A stretch of DNA of 64,000 bases from Chloracidobacterium sp. (GTDB lineage: Bacteria > Acidobacteriota > Blastocatellia > Pyrinomonadales > Pyrinomonadaceae): positions 62,001 to 126,000 of the forward strand of contig JADJWM010000006.1 of assembly GCA_016716365.1 (NCBI GenBank), written 5' to 3'. Position 1 is the first letter of the stretch. Each line of letters starts with the position of its first letter. Both the position numbers and the translations under genes were made by a program. This document shows positions 1 through 8,862 of this stretch, piece after piece. The notes beneath the pieces were generated by a model. That model saw only the letters and a list, made by a program, of their open reading frames with translations, did no database searches and was not told where the DNA came from.

Positions 1-10
1 TCCCTAATTG

Positions 11-1306
11 TCAACCTATCCTTTCAAGGCCGCCCATAAACGGGCTTAGAACTTCCGGAATGAGTACCGAGCCGTCTTCCTGCTGGTAATTCTCTAGTAT
101 TGCGATCCATGTCCGACCCACGGCAAGGCCGCTGCCGTTAAGCGTGTGGGCGAACTCGGGCTTCCCGCCGCCCGCACGGCGAAATCGGAGGTTCATCCGA
201 CGGGCCTGAAAGTCACCGCAGTTCGAGCAGCTGGAGATCTCTCGGTAGGTCTGCTGCGACGGAAGCCAGACCTCGATGTCGTAGGTCTTTCGGGCCCCGA
301 ATCCCATGTCGCCGGTGGAAAGAACGACGGTCCGATAAGGCAGTCCCAACCGCTGAAGAATTCCTTCGGCGTGAGCGGTGAGCTTTTCGTGTTCGGCCTC
401 GGATTCTTCGGGCAGGCAAACCTTCACCAGTTCGACTTTTTCGAACTGGTGTTGGCGGATCAACCCTCGCGTGTCGCGACCGTAGCTTCCGGCCTCGCTG
501 CGAAAGCACGGTGTGTAAGCCGTGTAGTTCTTCGGAAGTTCGGTCGCGTCAAGGATCTCTCCCGCGTGGTAGTTCGTCACGGGCACTTCTGCCGTCGGGA
601 TCAGGGCAAAGCCCCGTTCATCTTTGATGTGGAATAGGTCATCCTCGAATTTCGGCAACTGGTTCGTGCCGAATAACGCATCGCGATTTACAAGGAACGG
701 AGGCAACGTTTCGGTATAGCCGTTCTCGGTGGTGTGAACCTCAAGCATAAAATTGATTAACGCCCGCTCCAATCTCGCACCCGCACCGTTCAGGATCGCG
801 AATCTTGAACCGGCGATCTTGGTCGCACGCTCGAGATCGAGAATGCCCAGAGCTTCGCCCAGATCGACGTGGTCTTTTGGGTCGAAACCAAAGGGTCGCG
901 GCTCTCCCCACTTGCGGATCTCTTTGTTCGCGGACTCGTCCTTTCCGACCGGCACGTCCGGCGCCGGAATATTTGGCAGGCCCGAGAGAAGTTCCCGCAT
1001 TTCGGCATCCGCTGCGTCCCGCTCCTTTTCCAGTTCCGCCTGGGTCTCTTTCAGGCCCGCCACTTCGGCCTTCTTTGCATCAGCTTCATCTTTCCGGCCC
1101 GCCTGGATCAGTGCCCCTATCTCTTTGCTGGCCGCATTTCGAAGCTGATTTATCCGATCGGCCTCGCCGATGACGCGGCGGCGCTCGGTGTCCAGTTCAG
1201 CGAACCTGTCGAGACCGTCGGCGGGAAAACTGCGTTTCGCAAGCGCTTCACGAACCGCTTCAAGATCATCTCTTACAAAATTTAGGTCTAACATCCAACC
1301 ACTCAT
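11..1306 (-). CDS. serS: Seryl-tRNA synthetase
   Basis: Cytosolic class II aminoacyl-tRNA synthetase that charges tRNA-Ser (and, in organisms with selA, tRNA-Sec) with serine. The N-terminal 100 or so residues form the long antiparallel coiled coil that grips the tRNA long arm (many K/E/A heptads). The class II core follows with TAEVPVTN, the motif 2 segment FRSEAGSYGRDTRGLIRQHQF, and a motif 3 region ending GLAVGRTWIAILENYQ. Two in-frame ATGs are possible: 1306, preceded by AAAGG at 7 nt, and 1294 (MLDLNF), which matches the usual family N-terminus; 1306 is chosen for its ribosome site. Divergent from galU across about 100 nt. Length (about 430 aa) is normal. Confidence 0.96.
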   Translation of the reverse strand: MSGWMLDLNFVRDDLEAVREALAKRSFPADGLDRFAELDTERRRVIGEADRINQLRNAASKEIGALIQAGRKDEADAKKAEVAGLKETQAELEKERDAADAEMRELLSGLPNIPAPDVPVGKDESANKEIRKWGEPRPFGFDPKDHVDLGEALGILDLERATKIAGSRFAILNGAGARLERALINFMLEVHTTENGYTETLPPFLVNRDALFGTNQLPKFEDDLFHIKDERGFALIPTAEVPVTNYHAGEILDATELPKNYTAYTPCFRSEAGSYGRDTRGLIRQHQFEKVELVKVCLPEESEAEHEKLTAHAEGILQRLGLPYRTVVLSTGDMGFGARKTYDIEVWLPSQQTYREISSCSNCGDFQARRMNLRFRRAGGGKPEFAHTLNGSGLAVGRTWIAILENYQQEDGSVLIPEVLSPFMGGLERIG

Positions 1307-1410
1307 CAGGCGGCCTTTGAAAGCTGCCGCCGTTAAACTAGAATTAGGAATTTGCCCGGCTGTACGGCCTGAACGCAAGCAAATTCAAACGATTAATGTA
1401 GCAGTGTTAT

Positions 1411-2280
1411 ATGGCCCAAACAATTCGTAAAGCCGTTTTCCCCGCCGCGGGATTGGGTACCCGGTTCCTTCCAGCGACCAAGGCATCGCCCAAGGAGATG
1501 CTGCCCCTCGTCGATAAGCCTCTCATCCAGGTATCGGTCGAAGAGGCCGTTGCCAGCGGTATCGATTCGGTCCTGATCATCACCGGCCGCGACAAATCCG
1601 CGATCGAAAATCACTTCGATATTTCGTTCGAGCTCGAACACCTATTGAAAGAAAAAGGTAAAACGGAATTGTTCGAGTTGGTTCGTTCGATCTCCGACAT
1701 TGCAAAAATAAGCTACACCCGGCAGAAAGAAGCTCTCGGACTAGGGCATGCGATCTATCAGGCAAAGGACTTTGCCGGCGATCAGCCCTTTGCGGTGCTG
1801 CTTGCGGATGACGTCGTCGACGCGGAAACACCGGCCCTCAAACAGATGGTCAATGTGTTTGAAAAATACAACGCCCCGGTCGTCGCAACGATGCAGGTCG
1901 AGGGCGAGGCGATCTCGCGATTCGGCGTTATCGACGCCGAAGAGGTCGAACCCAATGTTTTTCGCGTCAAAGACATGGTCGAGAAGCCCGCCTTCGCCGA
2001 CGCACCTTCGGACCTTGCTATCATCGGCCGCTATATCTTCACACCGGACATTTTCGGCGCGATCGAACGTACAAAGCCCGGTGCAGGCGGCGAGATCCAA
2101 ATAACGGATGCGATGCGTCTTATGCTGAAAGACCGGCCCTTCTACGCGGTTAAGCTGCAGGGAACCCGGCACGACGCCGGCGACAAACTCGGGTTTCTGA
2201 TCGCGACCGTTGAATTTGCACTCAAACGGGACGATCTTGGAAGTGGCCTTCGCGATTATCTTCGCTCGCTCGACCTGTAA
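1411..2280 (+). CDS. galU: UTP--glucose-1-phosphate uridylyltransferase
   Basis: Makes UDP-glucose from UTP and glucose-1-phosphate, the precursor for LPS, capsule and other glycans. The 289-aa protein opens with the nucleotidyltransferase signature AAGLGTRFLPATKASPKEML, followed by the VDKPLIQ, LLADDVV, GRYIFTPDIF and GGEIQITDAM segments expected of bacterial GalU. The start at 1411 lies about 100 nt from serS, which is transcribed in the opposite direction, so the two share a promoter region. No strong Shine-Dalgarno is visible before the ATG. The length is normal for the family. Confidence 0.95.
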   Translation: MAQTIRKAVFPAAGLGTRFLPATKASPKEMLPLVDKPLIQVSVEEAVASGIDSVLIITGRDKSAIENHFDISFELEHLLKEKGKTELFELVRSISDIAKISYTRQKEALGLGHAIYQAKDFAGDQPFAVLLADDVVDAETPALKQMVNVFEKYNAPVVATMQVEGEAISRFGVIDAEEVEPNVFRVKDMVEKPAFADAPSDLAIIGRYIFTPDIFGAIERTKPGAGGEIQITDAMRLMLKDRPFYAVKLQGTRHDAGDKLGFLIATVEFALKRDDLGSGLRDYLRSLDL

Positions 2281-2564
2281 CAACAACGTTAGATTATCGG
2301 CCAAACGGATAATGATCCTGCAGCTTTAACCAGTGAAAACGTGTAACGCGGTCCAATGAACCTCCTGCAATAAAAACCCTTCGATCGCGGCAATTCACCC
2401 GTCTGGCCGACGCGGCACGTCTCTGGCTCCGTCCGGGTCCCTAAACTCTGCCGCGACGCACGTTTAGGGGCCGCGAATTCGCAAATCTCATACCGATTCG
2501 CTAAACTTTTTACTTTAGTTAGTTTACTTTGGGCCCTCGAATGAGGGCCGCAGGAAGGCTTTAA
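2281..2564. other. Intergenic region between galU and ribBA
   Basis: This 284-nt gap has no convincing gene. It holds a perfect 8-bp inverted repeat (2439-2446 with 2462-2469, 15-nt loop), an AT-rich patch at about 2505-2530 that could contain the ribBA promoter, and a GC-rich hairpin (GGCCCTC-GAAT-GAGGGCC) shortly before the ribBA start that may influence its translation. I looked for the conserved FMN riboswitch segments often found upstream of riboflavin genes and did not find them. Confidence 0.5.
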
Positions 2565-3692
2565 ATGCCGCTGGCAACGATCCAAGAGGCCGTACAGGAT
2601 ATCCGCGACGGTAAGTTGATCATCATCGTCGACGATGAGGACCGCGAGAACGAGGGCGACCTTGTTTGCGCAGCCGAAAAGGTAACACCCGAGATCATCA
2701 GCTTTATGGCGGTCCACGGCCGGGGACTGATCTGCCTTCCCTTGACCGAGGAACGCTGCGACGAACTGCAATTGTTCCCGCAAACGGCCAATAACACCTC
2801 GAGCATGGGAACGGCCTTCACGATCTCTATCGAGGCCCGCGAAGGCGTTACCACCGGCATCTCGGCAGCCGACCGTGCAAAAACGATCCTCACCGCGGTC
2901 GATCCGCGATCGACGCCGGCCGATCTTGCCAGGCCCGGCCATATTTTCCCTTTGCGGGCAAAACGCGGCGGAGTTCTTGTCCGAGTCGGGCAGACCGAGG
3001 CGAGCGTCGACATGGCGCGGATAGCCGGTCTTACGCCCGCGGCGGTCATCTGCGAGATCATGAACGACGACGGGACGATGGCCCGAATGCCGGATCTTGA
3101 GGTCTTTGCTGAAAAACACGGGCTAAAGATCATCTCCGTCGCCGATCTCGTCCGATACCGGATCGAACAGGAGACCCTGGTCAAGAGGATCCTCGAATCA
3201 GAGCTTCCGACGAAGTACGGAATTTTCACGGCCCTTGCCTACGAGAACGTCGTCAACGGCGAGGTCCACGTCGCTTTCGTGATGGGGGATGTTGCGCGGG
3301 CAACCGAGCCGGTCCTGGTTCGCGTCCAAACCGAGAACATTACGTTCGCAATGTTTGGATCGACCCTTGGCGAAGCCTCCGGTGCCATCCGCTCCTCTCT
3401 CCGGAAAATTGCCGACGAAGGCCTCGGCGTCGTCCTTTATCTCCGCCAGCGTGAGAACAGCCTCGACCTGGTGAACCAGCTTCGAACGTATGCTTTGATG
3501 CAGGCCGAGGGTATTGATTTTAAGTCGGCAAAACAGCAAACTGGATACGGAAAGACCCACGACCACGGGATCGGAGCCCAGATCCTTAAGGACCTCGGCG
3601 TGAGCCGAATTCGGCTCTTGTCGAATCATCCCCCAAAAGTGAATGCGATCGAGGCCTTCGGGCTGGAGATCGTTGAAACCGTCGGCCTGTAA
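2565..3692 (+). CDS. ribBA: 3,4-dihydroxy-2-butanone 4-phosphate synthase with degenerate GTP cyclohydrolase II domain
   Basis: Bifunctional-type riboflavin protein of 375 aa. Residues 1-205 are a complete DHBP synthase: DDEDRENEGDL (about 23-33), HGRGLICLPL (51-60), REGVTTGISAADRA (92-105), RPGHIFPL (123-130) and HTEASVD-type GQTEASVD (142-149). This half should convert ribulose-5-phosphate to the four-carbon riboflavin precursor. Residues 215-375 have the GTP cyclohydrolase II fold, but the three zinc cysteines are absent (TEN at 256-258 and STLGEASG at 266-273 replace SEC and SLRCDCG), and the catalytic RQEGR.IG segment reads RQRENSLD (294-301). It is therefore predicted to be RibB with an inactive or structural RibA half. 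The TamB-like gene follows after 24 nt. Confidence 0.93.
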   Translation: MPLATIQEAVQDIRDGKLIIIVDDEDRENEGDLVCAAEKVTPEIISFMAVHGRGLICLPLTEERCDELQLFPQTANNTSSMGTAFTISIEAREGVTTGISAADRAKTILTAVDPRSTPADLARPGHIFPLRAKRGGVLVRVGQTEASVDMARIAGLTPAAVICEIMNDDGTMARMPDLEVFAEKHGLKIISVADLVRYRIEQETLVKRILESELPTKYGIFTALAYENVVNGEVHVAFVMGDVARATEPVLVRVQTENITFAMFGSTLGEASGAIRSSLRKIADEGLGVVLYLRQRENSLDLVNQLRTYALMQAEGIDFKSAKQQTGYGKTHDHGIGAQILKDLGVSRIRLLSNHPPKVNAIEAFGLEIVETVGL

Positions 3693-3716
3693 CTATGTGG
3701 CCGTCCGATTTTATTT

Positions 3717-6700
3717 ATGTCCGACGAGAAAGTCGAACAGATCGAGCAGCCTGAGCCTCAGAACGGTGGCGGGATGCCGAAAAAACGCGGGCGACTTCGG
3801 CGGATCGCTCTCATCGCAGCGATTCTTGCCGGAGTCCTCGTGATCTCCGGCCTCGTTGCAGCTATTTTGTTTAGGTCGGGAGTTTTCGATACATACGTAA
3901 AGGGCCAGTTTACAGCCAAGATGAATGATATCGGCGTAGATTTTGACGCTGATGTGTTCAGTGTCGGCGTTTCACCGTTTGAACTGGTTCTGAAGAATGC
4001 AACGTTCAATGACCGGAAAACCGGAGAAAAGCTCTTTTTCATCCGTGACGCTCGTCTTGGTTTGAGCGTCACGGACCTGTTCGCGTGGCAGCTTAGCCGC
4101 GACATCTCGATCGATACGACCGAAATTTCAGGGGCGGAGGTATGGATAAGATTCGATGAGGACGGAAGGTCGAACTTTTCCAACCTGAACCTCGTCGAGG
4201 ATGAGGCCGGAAGCCGTGTCAATTTCAAGTATCAGTCCGTCAAATTCACGCTTCGGGATGGGACCGTTCACCTCGTTGACGGCTCGCGTTCGATCGCGGC
4301 CGATGCGAATGACGTGGTCTTCCTTCTTGAGCCGGTCGACGCTTCTGTGCCTGACGATGAGAAACGCTACAGTTTCGACCTGACGTCGAATTCCGCTCGG
4401 TTCGTTTACGACGGCCGGCCTGTTGAACCCATCGACCTGAAGGCACAGGGGATCGCCGACCGGACAGGGGCCGAAATTCACCGCCTTTCATTGCAGAGTC
4501 CGGTAGCGAGATCGGAACTCAACGGTCGCATTACCGATTGGGCCGCGTTGAGATACGAGCTGAACATTGAATCGACAATCGACCTGACCCAAGCCTCGAC
4601 CGTCTTTCCGCTCGGAACTCCTGTCCGCGGCATCGGTAACTTCAAGGGCAGGGTCACCGGCGAGGGTGAATCGTATCGTATCGACGGCTCCGTGGATTCG
4701 GAATCGCTGACGGCCGAAGGCATATATCTTCGCGGGATAAACGTTGCGGCAACGGTGGAAGGGACCAATTCCAAATACGCCGCGAACGGGACCGCCGTCG
4801 CCCAGTTACTAACATTTCAGGATTTCAGGGTCGAATTCCCGAAACTCGCGGGCAATGTCCGCGGGACCGGCACCGATTTTCGCTGGTTCGGCGAACTGCA
4901 GGCGGTTGCGGCCGGGTCCGGCTCGCTTACGCTCGGCGGTCTGTTCCTCTCCGACGCGGTCGCAGAATATCGCGACCGTCAGTTGGCGGCTTCAGCCTCA
5001 AGCGGAAGGGCCCGGAGATTTTCGATCGATGATACCGAGTTTTCCGAAGTGGCCGCCCGGGGCCTTAGATACTCGATGCCGAATGGCGACCCGAATTTAA
5101 CGGCAGATTCGGTCACGGCCGGAACACTCGACACCAATGGCGTCGAGCTCAACGATATGACGGGCCGCGGCCTGAAGGTCGTAAATTCGAACGGCAGGAC
5201 CGACGTGAGCCTGAATGACGTCCGGGCCGGAAATGCTCGGGTCGAGGGGGCAGAGATCGCCGGCGTCACGGCGGGTGATCTTTCGCTTACAGACCGGCCC
5301 GGATCGTTCGAACTGACCGCCCGCGATCTGCGGGCCGCCCAGGTGAGTTCAAACGGTACGCGGATCGACGGGCTTCATTCACCTGAACTTAGGCTTACCG
5401 ACTCCGGCGGAGAAACGTTGATCTATTCGGATGACCTCCGTGTTGCAAGCATTGACGCCGGCAGCGCCACCCTTGGCAGCCTCAACATCGCCGGGGTACG
5501 CCTGACAATTCGCGAGGGCCGCGTCCGGGGGACCTCCAACGATATCGATGCGGGCACGATCACCCTTGCAAAGAGCACCGGATCGCCGGAGGGAGGCAAT
5601 ATCGAGAGCGTGACGCTCGCCAGTCCCGTTTTCATCCTTGAACCGTCGGGCCGTTATCGTGCAAGCGCCGATATGAGCATCGGCGGCGGGACGATCGGGA
5701 GCGTACCCCTCGGGGCAGCCAGGGCTCAGGTCGAGATAGATAATGACGGGGCCGATCTAAATGACCTGACGGCAGATGTGATGGACGGTCGACTGGACGG
5801 ACGAGCCTCGATCGCGTTCACCAACCGAAATCGCTCCGTCGTTAACGCCAGCTTCACGGGCCTCGATCTTTCGAAGCTCGTCTCGCTCCAAAGCGGACGA
5901 GTCATTCCGCTCGAGGGAAGCACGGACGGACGGCTTGACATCTCTTTTGCTGGGACCGACTACCGGACAGCCACGGGTTCGATCGACGCCACCGTCACCG
6001 CCGTTGCCGGCCGGCAAGGTGAAAACCGTATCCCGGTCAACGGGCGTATAGACCTTTCTGCCGACAACGGCCTTTTTACCGTTGAACAAGCCGATCTTAA
6101 AACCGATAGGTCGGAACTCATCGCGACGGGCCGGTTCGACCTCCGCAACGATGATTCGAACCTGCAGATCTCTCTTCGTTCGGCCGACGCAGGCGAGATA
6201 ATGAACATCGTCAGGTTGACGGGTGCCGCTCCCGAGTTCGAATCTCAGTTCGATTCTATGCAGGCTGAGGTTGCGGGCCGCCTTGATTTTAATGGCCGCG
6301 TGACCGGGAACCTGGCCGATCCCTCGATAGACGGCCGGGCGGAGCTCGGCTCACTCTCGATGCGCGGCCGCGATCTCGGTGCCCTTACGTCGGAAATTGC
6401 GTTGTCACCGGACGCAGCCCGATTCCGAAACGGCAGGCTTCGGCAGAGTGACGGCGGATTGGTCACGTTTAACATCACCGTTCCTTCGACCGGGACCGAC
6501 AACATTAGTGTCGATGCCGAACTTTCGAGCGTCAATGCAGGGAACCTGTTGGCGGCCCTGCCGGTCGGACTCCCTGAAAGGCTCAACGACTTTAACGGAA
6601 AGACCAGCGGAACCGTAAACCTCTCCGGGCTGCCGGATAACTCGACCGGTGAGATCAGTATCGCCTCGGAGCAGGGCACAATAGCGGGACAATCGTTCGA

Positions 6701-8831
6701 CAACTTGACCGCAAAAGCAGTTTTTGGCGGGACGCTGATCAAGATCGAAAGAGGGGAGATCAGGGTCGGGGATGGATTCGCATCCGCGAGGGGCACATAC
6801 GACACCGCGACAGATAGAATCGATCTTGTCATCAACGGAAAGGCCGTCCCGCTGCCGCTCGCCCTTGCCTTTTTGCCAGCCGATAGCGGCTTGCCGGCCA
6901 TCACCGGAACAGCAGATCTGGACGCGACGGCAGTCGGCGAGTTCGACCGGCCCGCGACGATCAGTATCAACTTCAATGGGACGGCAAGCGACGTCGTGAT
7001 AAACGACCGGCCTCTCGGCCGCGTCACGTTCAATGGGGTCACCGCGGGCCAGGTCCTCGAAGCCGACCTCGTTGCAACGCTCGAAAACCGTCCGCAGACG
7101 ATCCACGCCACGTTGAACTTCGGCGATGAGAATTTGCCGTTTCGGGTCGAGACTTCGTTCGACCAAAGCCCGCTTGGCCCTTTCTTCGCCCTTATTCCGC
7201 AATTGAAGGGCATTTCGATCGAAGGAACGGGAACCGGCCGGGTCGAATTCGGCGGCAATATTGCCCAAAAGGATGCGGACGGCAATACGATCTACTCGGC
7301 GGAGGCCCTGATCGGCACCGCCCGGTTCGACCAGCTTTCGCTCCTTCTTGAAAATACCCCGATCAACGCCAGCGAACCGCTTTCGATCCGCTTCGACACC
7401 CGCGAGATCGTCTTTGATAACGCTCGGTTCTCGGGCGGCGGATCGAACCTTACCGTCGCCGGCAGCAAGGCCCTTCAGGCCGGCCGCAATAACAACCTAT
7501 CCATCGACGGCCGTATAAATCTCGCGCTTCTCAACGTCTTTCCGCAGATCGCGGGAACCGATAATTTTTTCGGCGGATTCGCTAATTTGGAAATGCGGCT
7601 CGTCGGCCCGAATGAAACAGCCCGCCTCTCCGGAACGGCCCAACTCGACAACGCTTCGTTTGCGACCTTTGTTGGATCAGACCGCCTCTCATTCGACCGG
7701 CTCCAGGGCCGCATTCTGTTCACGTCGAATCAGGTCCAGGTGGAGCAGGCGACCGGCTACCTGGGCGGGGGCCGGATCGTTGCGAACGGCGGAGCCCTTC
7801 TGGACGACAGGCTTCAGCTCGCTTCCTTCCGAGTCGACCTTACGGGCAACAATATTACTGTCCCTTTACCCGAAGATTTCATCACGACCGGAGATGCCCG
7901 GTTGGAGGTATCCGGCCGCAGGGTCGGCGAGGGGCTCTCGACCCTGATCGCCGGCACGATCAGGGCCCGGCGAAGCGTATATACGGAAGACATCGACCTG
8001 TCGCGGATCGTCGGAGCCCGGCGTGAGGGATCTCTGGCGAGCGGTGCGTCATCGATCCGGGCACCGCGATTCGATCTGATCATTGAGGGCCGCGACGCCC
8101 TTATCGTCCGGAACAATCTGGCTGACCTGACCGCATCTGTTTCCTTGCGGCTCGGCGGCACGACCGAGAACCCCCAGATCTCCGGCCGGGTCACGGCGAA
8201 CAGCGGCACGGTCTTTTTCCGAAAGGACAGATATATCGTCCAGCGTGCGGTGGTCGAATTCCCGCCCAATACCGAGATCGAACCGATCGTCAACCTGCAG
8301 GCAGAATCCGAGATCGGCGGCTATCAGATCTTCGTCAACCTGTCGGGGCCCCTGACGGACACTGAGAATCTGTCGGCAAACGTGCGTTCGAGCCCGGCAC
8401 TGCCGCAAGCCGATGTAATTTCGCTCATTACGACCGGAAGCCTGTCGAATACCGAATCGGGGATCCCGACGATCGCCCAGACCGGCATCAACACCGCGGC
8501 CGAGATCATTACCGATACGATCATTAATGATCCTGCCCGCCGGGCGACCGACAAGCTGTTCGGGCTGAACGTGTTTGAGATCGATCCGATCATCTCCGGT
8601 CAGCGGCTGAACCCGTCGGCAAGGCTGACCGTCGGCCGGCAGATCAACAATAACCTTCGAGTGACGTATGCGACCAACCTGTCGCAGGACCAGAACCAGG
8701 TCGTTGCGTTTGAATACCGAGTGTCGAATCGGCTCTCGTTCGTCGCCCAATATGAACAAAGGTCCCTGTCGAACGTGACTCAGGACCGTAACAGTTTCAG
8801 TATCGAGGTTCGCTTCAGAAAGCGTTTTTAG
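3717..8831 (+). CDS. TamB-like translocation and assembly module / AsmA-family protein
   Basis: A 1704-residue inner-membrane-anchored periplasmic protein. The cytosolic basic N-terminus (KKRGRLRR) is followed by one transmembrane helix at about residues 27-50. The rest is a very long run of beta-rich segments of the AsmA/TamB kind, and the last 330 or so residues match the TamB C-terminal (DUF490) domain, ending in a barrel-like stretch with an aromatic last residue. Such proteins bridge the periplasm and work with an Omp85 partner in outer-membrane protein or lipid transport. The neighbour 31 nt downstream is exactly such a barrel, which supports the pairing. The long open frames on the opposite strand are shadows of its regular codon pattern. 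Confidence 0.88.
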   Translation: MSDEKVEQIEQPEPQNGGGMPKKRGRLRRIALIAAILAGVLVISGLVAAILFRSGVFDTYVKGQFTAKMNDIGVDFDADVFSVGVSPFELVLKNATFNDRKTGEKLFFIRDARLGLSVTDLFAWQLSRDISIDTTEISGAEVWIRFDEDGRSNFSNLNLVEDEAGSRVNFKYQSVKFTLRDGTVHLVDGSRSIAADANDVVFLLEPVDASVPDDEKRYSFDLTSNSARFVYDGRPVEPIDLKAQGIADRTGAEIHRLSLQSPVARSELNGRITDWAALRYELNIESTIDLTQASTVFPLGTPVRGIGNFKGRVTGEGESYRIDGSVDSESLTAEGIYLRGINVAATVEGTNSKYAANGTAVAQLLTFQDFRVEFPKLAGNVRGTGTDFRWFGELQAVAAGSGSLTLGGLFLSDAVAEYRDRQLAASASSGRARRFSIDDTEFSEVAARGLRYSMPNGDPNLTADSVTAGTLDTNGVELNDMTGRGLKVVNSNGRTDVSLNDVRAGNARVEGAEIAGVTAGDLSLTDRPGSFELTARDLRAAQVSSNGTRIDGLHSPELRLTDSGGETLIYSDDLRVASIDAGSATLGSLNIAGVRLTIREGRVRGTSNDIDAGTITLAKSTGSPEGGNIESVTLASPVFILEPSGRYRASADMSIGGGTIGSVPLGAARAQVEIDNDGADLNDLTADVMDGRLDGRASIAFTNRNRSVVNASFTGLDLSKLVSLQSGRVIPLEGSTDGRLDISFAGTDYRTATGSIDATVTAVAGRQGENRIPVNGRIDLSADNGLFTVEQADLKTDRSELIATGRFDLRNDDSNLQISLRSADAGEIMNIVRLTGAAPEFESQFDSMQAEVAGRLDFNGRVTGNLADPSIDGRAELGSLSMRGRDLGALTSEIALSPDAARFRNGRLRQSDGGLVTFNITVPSTGTDNISVDAELSSVNAGNLLAALPVGLPERLNDFNGKTSGTVNLSGLPDNSTGEISIASEQGTIAGQSFDNLTAKAVFGGTLIKIERGEIRVGDGFASARGTYDTATDRIDLVINGKAVPLPLALAFLPADSGLPAITGTADLDATAVGEFDRPATISINFNGTASDVVINDRPLGRVTFNGVTAGQVLEADLVATLENRPQTIHATLNFGDENLPFRVETSFDQSPLGPFFALIPQLKGISIEGTGTGRVEFGGNIAQKDADGNTIYSAEALIGTARFDQLSLLLENTPINASEPLSIRFDTREIVFDNARFSGGGSNLTVAGSKALQAGRNNNLSIDGRINLALLNVFPQIAGTDNFFGGFANLEMRLVGPNETARLSGTAQLDNASFATFVGSDRLSFDRLQGRILFTSNQVQVEQATGYLGGGRIVANGGALLDDRLQLASFRVDLTGNNITVPLPEDFITTGDARLEVSGRRVGEGLSTLIAGTIRARRSVYTEDIDLSRIVGARREGSLASGASSIRAPRFDLIIEGRDALIVRNNLADLTASVSLRLGGTTENPQISGRVTANSGTVFFRKDRYIVQRAVVEFPPNTEIEPIVNLQAESEIGGYQIFVNLSGPLTDTENLSANVRSSPALPQADVISLITTGSLSNTESGIPTIAQTGINTAAEIITDTIINDPARRATDKLFGLNVFEIDPIISGQRLNPSARLTVGRQINNNLRVTYATNLSQDQNQVVAFEYRVSNRLSFVAQYEQRSLSNVTQDRNSFSIEVRFRKRF

Positions 8832-8862
8832 TTTTTTTGGCCGAATATAACGGCTTTGATCG

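Noticed and set aside
2281..2564. Possible FMN riboswitch upstream of ribBA
   Set aside because: The conserved AGGGGC, GAAAUUCCC and ACCGGCGGU segments are missing; only generic hairpins are present.
6230..6260. tRNA-like GTTCGAATC string
   Set aside because: It lies inside the TamB-like coding frame and no cloverleaf or acceptor stem can be formed around it.
6245..7285. Long open frame of 346 codons on the minus strand
   Set aside because: It is antisense to the TamB-like gene; Ser/Pro/Arg-rich composition and lack of any recognisable domain are typical of shadows in GC-rich DNA.
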